A stretch of DNA of 31,294 nt. Source: Pseudomonadota bacterium (lineage in GTDB: Bacteria > Myxococcota_A > Polyangia > Polyangiales > Polyangiaceae). How positions within the stretch are numbered: position 1 is the stretch's first letter; every line of letters starts with the position of its first letter. The DNA is taken from NCBI GenBank assembly GCA_023428245.1, contig JAEYYX010000071.1, positions 1-31,294 on the forward strand. Reading direction: 5' to 3'. The notes below the pieces were generated by a model. It was not told the origin of the DNA and ran no database searches. It saw only the letters and a program-made list of their open reading frames with translations. A program made the translations under genes and the position numbers. This document shows, piece by piece, positions 16,399 through 23,308 of the stretch.

Positions 16399-17139
16399 TT
16401 GAGCCCAGGAGAACTCCCAGAGGAGCTAAGCGGGGCTCGGGGGCCGCTGTCCCGAGCGCCCGAACGGACGTTCCGCCGACTGCTCGAAGCCGTGACCTTG
16501 ATCGGGCCGATTCGGTCCTTGCTCGGCCTCGGCGCTGCCCTCCTTTTGGGCTATCGGCAGACAGGTGAGCTCTTTGTGACCGAGACCGAGCTCCTGCTCA
16601 CTCGGGAAGTCCGAGTGTTTGGCGCGCGTCTCCGTAGCTCAATCCACCGCTACCAGCTGGAAGGGATCCGCGAGCTCACGCTGCGAAGTGGCAAGAGTGA
16701 CGTCGAGTTCCTGGCAGGTTTGGTTCCACTCACTCTCGGAACAGTGATCGGTGTGAGCCTGATGGCCCGCGGAGCGCTCACACCCGATGGCGCACCCGCG
16801 CTGGTCGGGATCGGGGCGTTCATCGTTCTCTCGGGCGCCTTCGTGGATGCGCTCAGGGATGGTCTTGTCCGGCGGGGGACTCCGGCGCTGCCTCAGGCGC
16901 AGCTCTTGGTTCGTCCGGAAGCGCAGCCGGGCTTTGTTCTTTCGCTTCCGGAGCCGGAGGCGCGGTCTCTGTTGCTCCAGGCGGCGCAGGATCCGACGAC
17001 GCAGAAGGCGCTTCGGGCGCAGCTTGCGGCTCTGTCGGCGGCGACGGCTGCCCCCCAGGATCCTTCGCGGGCTGGGTCCCTGGAAGAGTCGCGCCCGGCA
17101 GATCCGCTCCCTCGAGCTTCGGAGCCTCCGTCGGCTTGA
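16399..17139 (+). CDS. Membrane protein with PH-like domain, unknown function
   Basis: 246 aa from a TTG start nine bases after panD, with GAGG seven bases upstream. A hydrophobic stretch at about 34-52 is followed by a beta-rich, PH-like part (GELFVTETELLLTREVRVFG...YQLEGIRELTLR, 56-96). Two membrane helices follow at about 105-124 and 134-151, then a cytoplasmic tail. The tail includes LLVRPEAQPGFVLSLPEPEARSLLLQAA and ends in a low-complexity Ala/Pro stretch. Residues 152-246 are encoded opposite the C-terminus of the minus-strand gene 16853-18394. The family is not known to me. The order of a beta-sheet domain with membrane helices resembles bacterial PH-domain membrane proteins, but this is inference. 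Confidence 0.65.
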   Translation: MSPGELPEELSGARGPLSRAPERTFRRLLEAVTLIGPIRSLLGLGAALLLGYRQTGELFVTETELLLTREVRVFGARLRSSIHRYQLEGIRELTLRSGKSDVEFLAGLVPLTLGTVIGVSLMARGALTPDGAPALVGIGAFIVLSGAFVDALRDGLVRRGTPALPQAQLLVRPEAQPGFVLSLPEPEARSLLLQAAQDPTTQKALRAQLAALSAATAAPQDPSRAGSLEESRPADPLPRASEPPSA

Positions 17140-18394
17140 GATTCTGGCGCGGGGCGAGCGGGGGGAGCGCCGCGTCCGCAAAATCGAGCAGCGTGCGGAG
17201 CTGCTGTTTGGTGAGGCGAAGTGTGCCGACGATTTGTTCGCCTTTTGCCTTGAACTCGACCTCCTCGATGAAGCTCTTCTCATTGCCCCCAAAGGCGAGA
17301 GCGGCCAACGCTCCGAGCGCGCCCATCTTGCGAAAATCGACTTTGGTAGCCTTGCTCACCAGGATCTCGAGGTCCCTGGCATGTTCGGCGCGCGCCTGCT
17401 TGTCCGAGTCCTCGAGCGTCAGGTCGACGCGCACGCCGCCGTCGTCACTCGGGCGGATTTCGGCGCGGGCCTCCGAGAGGCTCTCGGGCGCGTTCACTCC
17501 GAACATGCGCAGCAGCTTCGTGATCTCTTTGACATAGAGCTGCGCCGCGACCCCAGATTTCCCCGCTGGGAAACTCAAGTTCTTCTTGATCTTCTTGATC
17601 GATGCGGCGGCGCTCGGGGGCGTCACGACCACGATCCGCTCGTTCGGAGCCGCAAAGATGCGCTCCGCGCGATCCGCCTCGGCCCGCGCGACAAGCGGCT
17701 CCCTTCCGAGAATCTCGCCGCCGCGCGCCGCCAAACTCTCGAAAGCCGACTGGATCACCTCGGGAGGCAGGCGATGCTGAACGACGGCGACGATGTTCGT
17801 CGTATTCCTGAGCGATGGACCTGCGACGAGAATCCTCTCGAGATCATGGATCGGATCAATGTCAGCAGGACCGAAGAAGTCTGACCATTGGGGCGCGCGG
17901 CGCAGGAGCTGACCGATCTCACGGCCCCATACGTGGTCGCGGATCTGATCAGTGTAGAGCAGCGCGCGCACGTTTGCGTTAGAGTCCGCTAGCTTGCCGG
18001 CGTCCCCGGCGAGAGCCACGGGATCTTTGGAGCCACTCGGCGGCTTCGGCGCGGGAGCCGCTGGTTTCGGCTTCGGCGGCGCGGGCTCTTCAGGATCTTT
18101 CTCCGGAGCCGGCGGCGCGGGAGTCTGTACGGGTTCGGGTGGTCCAACGTCGACGGGCTTCGGCGGAGGGGGCGGCGCTTGCGGCTCAGGGCTCGGCTCA
18201 GCCAATAGTTCGATCGGGATTTCGTCCACATGGGGCTCGTCGATCGGCTTCTCGAAGAAGCGCGTGGCGATGCCGAGGAAGAGCGGAAGCGGAGAGAGCG
18301 CCGCGTGCACCACGAACGAGAGAATGGCTGCCCCGCCGAGACGACGGCGCCACCCTTTGTCAGGAGCAAGCCAGGCGGGGGACAACGCGAGCAA
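16853..18394 (-). CDS. TonB-like N-terminus protein with long disordered tail
   Basis: 513 aa, most likely from TTG 18394; an in-frame TGA lies seven codons upstream, so the start is constrained to that neighbourhood but remains uncertain. Residues 18-42 form one membrane helix with Ser26-x3-His30 (LSFVVHAAL), the pattern of TonB-type energy transducers. A Pro/Glu/Lys-rich periplasmic stalk follows (about 50-125), as in TonB. The globular region (about 130-410), with LLYTDQIRDH, a NIVAVVQHRLPPEVI strand and VGTLRLTKQQLRTLLDFADAAL, is not a TonB C-terminal domain and I do not recognise it. The last 98 residues are Pro/Ala/Glu-rich and disordered, and nearly all of that tail lies antisense to the neighbouring gene. 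Confidence 0.8.
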   Translation of the reverse strand: MLALSPAWLAPDKGWRRRLGGAAILSFVVHAALSPLPLFLGIATRFFEKPIDEPHVDEIPIELLAEPSPEPQAPPPPPKPVDVGPPEPVQTPAPPAPEKDPEEPAPPKPKPAAPAPKPPSGSKDPVALAGDAGKLADSNANVRALLYTDQIRDHVWGREIGQLLRRAPQWSDFFGPADIDPIHDLERILVAGPSLRNTTNIVAVVQHRLPPEVIQSAFESLAARGGEILGREPLVARAEADRAERIFAAPNERIVVVTPPSAAASIKKIKKNLSFPAGKSGVAAQLYVKEITKLLRMFGVNAPESLSEARAEIRPSDDGGVRVDLTLEDSDKQARAEHARDLEILVSKATKVDFRKMGALGALAALAFGGNEKSFIEEVEFKAKGEQIVGTLRLTKQQLRTLLDFADAALPPLAPRQNLKPTEAPKLEGADLPGATLPGTQPAKDPGGQPSPPTEPQAAPEAPSASSDPAPPGATETAPPAPEAKEQSPAALPDEPRAAPEAAPESPAGQDHP

Positions 18395-18773
18395 CCTGAA
18401 GGCAAATAGCGTTCTTCAGGGGGAGGAACAACTCGGCAGGGGACTCCCCTTACGCGCGATTTTCTGCAGGCTTCTGAGGCCCAGCTCACTCGCGGACAAT
18501 TCGACAAGGTGGAAAGGGCCGACTAAAGCCTCCTCATCATGCGCCCCGGCGAGCACCCAGAATCATCGCCCGACTTTCGGCGAATGAAGCGTCGCGAGCC
18601 CCGCTCCCGCCCGCGTCCCCCCAAAACGTGGCATTTCCTGAATTGTATCCTAGAACAGTCCGAAATGGTGCAAGCCGCGCATCGGCTTTCCCTTCGTTTC
18701 TTAGCTCAACAATCTCTTGTGTGTGGTTGCGCAGAGCTCCTCTGGAGCCAGCGCCGTAGTCCTCTGACGAACG
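18395..18773. promoter_or_regulatory. Divergent intergenic region
   Basis: 379 bases between the TonB-like gene (minus) and the L,D-transpeptidase gene (plus). It should contain both promoters. The stretch 18627-18720 is noticeably more AT-rich than its surroundings, but I could not assign a well-spaced sigma-70 or sigma-54 site. A small dyad GCTCC-TCT-GGAGC lies just before the L,D-transpeptidase start. No gene is supported here. Confidence 0.4.
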
Positions 18774-20468
18774 ATGCGACGTAGACTCCTCGTAACAACC
18801 ATTTGGGCCGCAGGCTTCGCGCTCGGCTGTGATTCCTCCAAAGATGCCCCGAAGCCCTCGGAGCTCCCAGCCGTCCCGTCGCCCGAGGTCTCGCCTGCGG
18901 CTGAGCCGGCGAGCGCCCTTCAGCCGGAGGCCAAGGTTGAAGAGCCCGTCCCGATCGAGGAGCCCGATAGCACCCCGCCCCCGCCCCATCCGGGGCCCTG
19001 GCTTTGGGTGACGCGCGTCTCCGCGGGCGTTTACGCGGTTGCGAAGAAGGACTCGGCCCAGAAGCTCGGCTACGTGAAGCGCGGGGCGAAGATCCCAGTG
19101 CTCGCGGAGAAGGTGCAGGGACCCGACTGCTCCGGCGGCTGGCTCCAGCTCCCGAGCGGCGGCTACGTCTGCAGCATGATCGGCACGATGGACCCCAAGC
19201 ACACCGAAGCCCGCTTCCCTCCGCGCCAGCCGAATATCGAAGACGTCCTCCCTTATACTTACGCACGCAACGCTCACCACGGCACGCCGCTCTACAAGTC
19301 GATCCCTTCGCGCTCGAAGATGTGCTCTTACGAGCCCTACGCCTGCGAGACCAAGAAGGAGAAGGAAGAGAAAGCAGCCGCCGAGGCCGCCAAGCAGGCA
19401 CAAGTGGCACAAGACGCGGAGGGTACTCCTGATCCTGCCGGCGATACCGCCGCAGCTCCCAGCGAAGGAAGTACGACGGAACAAGCGCTGCTCGCTGCTG
19501 CAGAGTCTCTCGGGGAACCGCCGGAAGCGACGCCGCCCCCCGAGCTCAAGCCCTGGGAGGACGAAGAGCGTCTCCATCAAGTCACTCACGACAAGCTCGA
19601 GCTCAAGGGTGACCCATTTGTGGCGCGTCATATGCTCAAAGGGTTCTACGTCGCAGTCGACAAGACGATCCGCTGGAGCGGCCGCGCTTGGTACAAGACC
19701 TCCAAAGGCCTCATCGCTCCCGCCGATCGGATGTGGCAAGTTTCGGGTTCGACCTTCCACGGTGTCGAGATCGACGGCGAGGAAATGGCGCTCCCGGTCG
19801 GGTTCGTCTACGGCACAAAGAAGAGCGTCGTGACCTATGAGATCGACGAGACCACCCTGCGCATGAAGCCGAAGGGCGCAGCCAAGAAGTGGGAACCTTT
19901 GGCTCTGACGGGCAAGACGCTCAAGGTACAGGGCAAAGAGTACTTCGAACTGAAAAACGGCGCGTACATTCTTGGCACCGCGATCCGAAAGACGACGCCG
20001 AATCCCAGGCCGCCTGAGATTGGTGAGAAAGAACGCTGGATCGATATCGACATCAGCGAGCAGATGTTGGTCGCGTTCGAAGGTGACACGCCCAAGTTCG
20101 CGACTCTGATCTCCAGCGGTCGCGAGTCGAAGATCAAGAATAAAGATCACTCGACGCCGCGCGGCATGTGGCGAATTCGAGAGAAACACATCGTGTCCAC
20201 GATGGACGGCGACGGTACCGCGGCAGGCGATCTGCCCTACTCCATCGAAGATGTTCCCTATGTGATGTACTACCACCAGTCGTACGCCACCCACGCAGCC
20301 TTCTGGCATCAAAACTACGGAAGCCAGATGAGCCACGGCTGCATCAACCTCGCGCCTTTGGACGCGAAATGGGTCTTCTATTTCGCCGGCCCAGAGCTCC
20401 ACGAAGGGTACGCCGGTGCCTGGTCGACCAAAGAGCGCCCCGGCTCTTACGTGGTCGTCCACGATTGA
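18774..20468 (+). CDS. L,D-transpeptidase (YkuD domain) lipoprotein with SH3-like domain
   Basis: 564 aa. Lipobox FALGC with Cys19 predicts an envelope lipoprotein. A Pro/Glu-rich spacer (about 25-75) leads to an SH3-like module (about 75-135: WVTRVSAGVYAV...LGYVKRGAKIPVLAE...GGWLQLPSGGYVCS), a likely cell-wall-binding domain. After a long Ala/Glu-rich spacer and a middle domain, the YkuD catalytic domain (about 395-560) carries IDIDISEQMLVAFEG, the TPRGMWRI element, His507 and the nucleophile motif SHGCINL with Cys523. The family forms 3-3 peptidoglycan crosslinks or attaches proteins to peptidoglycan. The ATG at 18774 gives a good signal peptide. It is followed 40 bases later by the TPR gene. 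Confidence 0.93.
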   Translation: MRRRLLVTTIWAAGFALGCDSSKDAPKPSELPAVPSPEVSPAAEPASALQPEAKVEEPVPIEEPDSTPPPPHPGPWLWVTRVSAGVYAVAKKDSAQKLGYVKRGAKIPVLAEKVQGPDCSGGWLQLPSGGYVCSMIGTMDPKHTEARFPPRQPNIEDVLPYTYARNAHHGTPLYKSIPSRSKMCSYEPYACETKKEKEEKAAAEAAKQAQVAQDAEGTPDPAGDTAAAPSEGSTTEQALLAAAESLGEPPEATPPPELKPWEDEERLHQVTHDKLELKGDPFVARHMLKGFYVAVDKTIRWSGRAWYKTSKGLIAPADRMWQVSGSTFHGVEIDGEEMALPVGFVYGTKKSVVTYEIDETTLRMKPKGAAKKWEPLALTGKTLKVQGKEYFELKNGAYILGTAIRKTTPNPRPPEIGEKERWIDIDISEQMLVAFEGDTPKFATLISSGRESKIKNKDHSTPRGMWRIREKHIVSTMDGDGTAAGDLPYSIEDVPYVMYYHQSYATHAAFWHQNYGSQMSHGCINLAPLDAKWVFYFAGPELHEGYAGAWSTKERPGSYVVVHD

Positions 20469-20508
20469 GCTTGAAAGTCGGGGCGAACCGGCCCAAATAG
20501 CCGGCAGA

Positions 20509-21498
20509 ATGGACCAACTCACGGCCCACCTCGATCGCGGCTGGGATCTCGCGCAACGCGGGGACGCACCAGGCGCCGAGGCCTCCGCGCGCAAGGCTCT
20601 CGAGCTCGAGGCACAGTCTCCCGAAGCACACAATCTGCTCGGCTTCGCGGCCGCACTGCGCGGAGACTTCGACGAAGCCATGGAGTACTACCGCCAGGCG
20701 ATCGCTCTCGACGACACGTTCCTCGAGGCGATCTTGAACGCAGCCGAGCTTTGTATCCATCCGCTCGGCGAGTTCGAAGAGGCGATCGCTCTCTGCGACG
20801 ACGCGCTGAATCTCGTGGAGTCCGGCGATGAGCTCACCGACACACTCCTTCTCAAGTTCGACGCGCTGCTCGGACTCGGCGACAAAGACGCAGCGCTCGC
20901 CACCTTACGCCAAATTCCGAAGGGTCCCTTTGAGAACCCAGGGCACGCGTTTTTGGTCGGACGCGCCTACTTCGAGATGGGCGAGCTCGAGCTCGCCGAA
21001 GAACTGCTGCTCGATGCGGCCAAACGGGAGCCGGAGAGCCCCGATCCGCCCTATTACCTTGCCCTGATCCTCGACCAGCGCGGCGATACTGCGGGAGCGA
21101 CCGACGCTCTGCTCCGCTCGCGCTATTTGGACAGCTTGACCTCCGGCCCCCCCTTCAGTCTCTCGCGAGAGGCCTTCCTCGCCACGACGCGCAAGGCCGC
21201 TCTCTCAGTGACGCCTCGCCTGCGCGCTTCGCTCGACGAGCGGGAGATCCATACGGCGGACCTCCCCGGAGTCGAGGCCATCGTCGAAGGCGCCGATCCA
21301 CGAGCGCCCGTGCTCGTGGATGTGCTCGAAGACGACGGAACCGTTCGCGTGTTCGTCTACCAAAAGAACATCGAGCGCATCGCTGGCTCTATGGATCGTC
21401 TCTCCGAAGAGATCCGTAACGCTATCGAGCGAGAAGTCGCCGCCGCCCTGCTCGGCGACGATCTGACGCCCCCCCCTGAAGGCAGCGCCCTGAACTGA
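20509..21498 (+). CDS. TPR protein with degenerate zincin-like C-terminal domain
   Basis: 329 aa from ATG 20509; the frame is open upstream but only into the preceding gene. Residues 1-205 form TPR-type helix pairs (GDAPGAEASARKALELEAQSP, GDFDEAMEYYRQAIALD, GEFEEAIALCDDAL, GELELAEELLLDAAKREPESP). The last 110 residues resemble the small bacterial metallopeptidase family with an HExxH motif (DUF1025/PF06262 type): a VFVYQKNIERIAGSMDRLSEEIRNAI run precedes the place where HEIAHHFG normally stands. Here that place reads REVAAALLG (308-316), so the His ligands are gone and only Glu309 is kept. It is probably a non-catalytic binding protein. No signal peptide, so cytoplasmic. Confidence 0.8.
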   Translation: MDQLTAHLDRGWDLAQRGDAPGAEASARKALELEAQSPEAHNLLGFAAALRGDFDEAMEYYRQAIALDDTFLEAILNAAELCIHPLGEFEEAIALCDDALNLVESGDELTDTLLLKFDALLGLGDKDAALATLRQIPKGPFENPGHAFLVGRAYFEMGELELAEELLLDAAKREPESPDPPYYLALILDQRGDTAGATDALLRSRYLDSLTSGPPFSLSREAFLATTRKAALSVTPRLRASLDEREIHTADLPGVEAIVEGADPRAPVLVDVLEDDGTVRVFVYQKNIERIAGSMDRLSEEIRNAIEREVAAALLGDDLTPPPEGSALN

Positions 21499-21618
21499 AA
21501 AGGAACAGCCTCGAGCGAGAGCCCGCTCGGTGACGACACTGAGCGGCAGTTGCTTCTTTGCGAGAGCTCGGAAAAGCCGCTGCGCTCAGGTCAAGCGCTT
21601 CGCCGGCAGTTTCCGCGC

Positions 21619-22674
21619 TTAGCTCATGCGCCGCGTCATCTCAGACGCGACCACAGAGAGAAGCGTTCGAGCGGGGCTCTGGGGGAGACCTTCGAGGGCG
21701 CGTTCAGCGCTCTGGGTGACGCTCTGGGCGCGCTTGCGCACGGTGTCACAGGCGCCCGAGGCGAGTACTCGCTCGACGATGCGAGGCACGTTCTCCTGGC
21801 GCCCTTGGTGCAGCTCACGCACGAGCTCCCGCAGGGCGGCGTCGTCTTTCATCGCCAGGACGAGCGGCAGGGTCATCTTCCCTTCCACGACGTCCGCGAA
21901 AAGATTCTTTCCCGTACTTCCACCCGAGTAGTCGAGAACATCATCGACGAGCTGGAACGCGACGCCCAGGGATTCGCCGTACGAGGCGAGGGCATCGACG
22001 TGGGCCGTGGAGGCGCCCGCGAGGAGCGCTCCCACCCTCGTCGCAAAGACGAAAAGCGACGCGGTCTTGTCGCTCAGGATCCGGAGATAGGTCTCTTCGC
22101 TCGCGTCGAGCTCGCTGCGCCCTCGCAGCTGGACGATCTCGCCGTCGACAAGTCGGCCGAGGGTCTTGATCAAGTCGCCGAGCAAAGCTGGAGCGTGCCG
22201 TCCCGTGCGTTCGAGGGCCTGGACCAAGAGGAAGTCTCCGGCCAGGACACTGATGCCGTTACCGTAACGGCGGCGGGCCGTGATGCTCCCGCGGCGCTCC
22301 ATGCCTTCGTCGACCACGTCATCGTGGAGCAAGGTGGCCGAGTGGACCAACTCAACCACAGCGGCCATTTCGATCAGCGGGCGGCGGATCCTCTCGAAAG
22401 TCTCGCTGCCTTCCTGGCAGAAGCAGCGCGCGGCAAGGAGCAGAGCCATCGGGCGAACCCGCTTTCCCCCCTGGTCCACGAGGTGCCGCGCGGCGTCCGC
22501 CGCGGGCCGGGAGGCCTGATCGCTCGTATCCCCGAGCACCCGCTCGACCGCAAGCAGATCCTCGGCGAGGAAGGTCTGAACAGCCCCGATGCGCCGCTCG
22601 ACGAGCTCATCCGCACCGCGGCTCCTCCCTCCTGCTGATAGTACGTTCAGTGCCGATTCGATGGGGAGCGTCAT
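21619..22674 (-). CDS. Polyprenyl (trans-prenyl) diphosphate synthase
   Basis: 351 aa from ATG 22674; the frame extends to a TTG at 22746, but the added residues look non-coding and contain the candidate promoter. It condenses isopentenyl diphosphate units onto an allylic primer. The first Asp-rich motif is LLHDDVVD (Asp118, Asp119, Asp122) and the second is LVDDVLDY (Asp244, Asp245, Asp248). Substrate-binding GGKRVRP is at 69-75 and GDFLL is present. The residue five before the first Asp motif is Ala113, a small residue that favours long chains, so a menaquinone-type side-chain or similar long product is likely (IspB-like). No quinone gene is adjacent. It converges with the TPR gene and is divergent from the next gene. 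Confidence 0.93.
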   Translation of the reverse strand: MTLPIESALNVLSAGGRSRGADELVERRIGAVQTFLAEDLLAVERVLGDTSDQASRPAADAARHLVDQGGKRVRPMALLLAARCFCQEGSETFERIRRPLIEMAAVVELVHSATLLHDDVVDEGMERRGSITARRRYGNGISVLAGDFLLVQALERTGRHAPALLGDLIKTLGRLVDGEIVQLRGRSELDASEETYLRILSDKTASLFVFATRVGALLAGASTAHVDALASYGESLGVAFQLVDDVLDYSGGSTGKNLFADVVEGKMTLPLVLAMKDDAALRELVRELHQGRQENVPRIVERVLASGACDTVRKRAQSVTQSAERALEGLPQSPARTLLSVVASEMTRRMS

Positions 22675-22700
22675 TGGGGGCTTCGCTGCTTGTCGCGAAC

Positions 22701-22718
22701 TTTCAAAAAGTTTTGAAA
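22701..22718. promoter_or_regulatory. AT-rich perfect dyad, candidate operator
   Basis: TTTCAAAA-AG-TTTTGAAA is a perfect 8+8-bp inverted repeat in a GC-rich genome. It lies at the predicted transcription start of the polyprenyl synthase gene and within the 124-bp divergent region shared with the gene at 22799. A second inverted pair, GAAACTAT (22715-22722) and ATAGTTTC (22767-22774), overlaps it. The 2-base spacer and lack of a GC stem make an operator more likely than a terminator. Confidence 0.5.
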
Positions 22719-22746
22719 CTATGAAGGAGGAACCCGGGAAACTCAA
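22718..22746 (-). promoter_or_regulatory. Candidate promoter of the polyprenyl synthase gene
   Basis: On the minus strand TTGAGT (22746-22741) and CATAGT (22723-22718) are separated by exactly 17 bp, each matching the sigma-70 consensus at four of six bases. Initiation would fall near 22712, about 38 bases before ATG 22674 and inside the dyad at 22701-22718. Confidence 0.45.
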
Positions 22747-22798
22747 GCTGCGGACAGGCTCTTCCGATAGTTTCGGGCGGTCGCTATAGGGAAAGCAC

Positions 22799-23308
22799 GT
22801 GGCCGACCAACAAGATCAGAACCTCTCGCGGGTCGGCGGGAGGACGACCGGCGCTCAGATTCGCCGCGGGGCCTTCACGCTCGTGGCCCTCTTGATTGCC
22901 CTGCTCACCGGTACCGGCAGCGTCCAGGTCATCTCCCAGGCGCTCTTTCCTGCCTCCTCGGCCGCTCCGGGCGACTGCCGAAGCGGCGTCCAAGCTCTCC
23001 TCCAAGCGACCGAGCGAGCCCGCGCACAGGTGCCGGCCGGGGAGAACGTGGGGGAGCGCGAGGCCCTCGCCACCTTCCGCAGCGCGCTCATGCCCGAGTG
23101 GGGTACCGAGGCGGGCCTCGGGCGCCTCTGCGAGAAGGAAGGCGACGAGAAAGCACTTCGGGCCTTTCGCGCGGTGCGTTTCCTCCGCTATGCCGAGGAA
23201 CGGCACGTACGAACCGAGTCCCTGGATCTGGCTCGTAAGCGCTCCGTAGCCCCGGCCCTGGTCCGTGCCCTTGATCCACTCCCCTCGTCTCCGAACTCAG
23301 CTCCGTGA
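22799..23308 (+). CDS. Small single-pass membrane protein, unknown function
   Basis: 169 aa from a GTG start, with AGGGA eight bases upstream. A basic N-terminus (residues 1-23) is followed by one hydrophobic helix (about 25-46, FTLVALLIALLTGTGSVQVI), then a helical domain outside the membrane with two Cys (60 and 111) that could form a disulfide. No lipobox. I do not recognise the family. Its stop overlaps the GTG of the helicase gene (GTGA), so the two are translationally coupled, which hints at a functional link that I cannot name. Confidence 0.75.
   Translation: MADQQDQNLSRVGGRTTGAQIRRGAFTLVALLIALLTGTGSVQVISQALFPASSAAPGDCRSGVQALLQATERARAQVPAGENVGEREALATFRSALMPEWGTEAGLGRLCEKEGDEKALRAFRAVRFLRYAEERHVRTESLDLARKRSVAPALVRALDPLPSSPNSAP

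Noticed and set aside
16787..17884. 365-codon plus-strand frame, Arg/Ser-rich
   Set aside because: Shadow of the TonB-like gene and of the PH-like membrane protein in another frame; extreme Arg/Ser composition is typical of an out-of-frame read.
18632..18655. Sigma-54-like promoter (TGGCAT...TTGTAT)
   Set aside because: The spacing between the GG and GC-type elements is too long (8 bases where 5 are needed) and the second element lacks GC.
18537..20681. 714-codon minus-strand open frame
   Set aside because: It is antisense to the whole L,D-transpeptidase gene, which has a lipobox, an SH3-like domain and the SHGC motif. The antisense product has no recognisable domain; long antisense frames are common in GC-rich DNA.
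21550..22638. 362-codon plus-strand frame
   Set aside because: Antisense to the polyprenyl synthase gene, which has both Asp-rich motifs.
22674..22746. TTG-started extension of the polyprenyl synthase
   Set aside because: The added 24 residues cover the AT-rich dyad and the candidate promoter, and the family starts near ATG 22674.
22785..22790. TATAGG as -10 box for the gene at 22799
   Set aside because: It would put the start of transcription at the start codon, and no good -35 is found 17 bp upstream.
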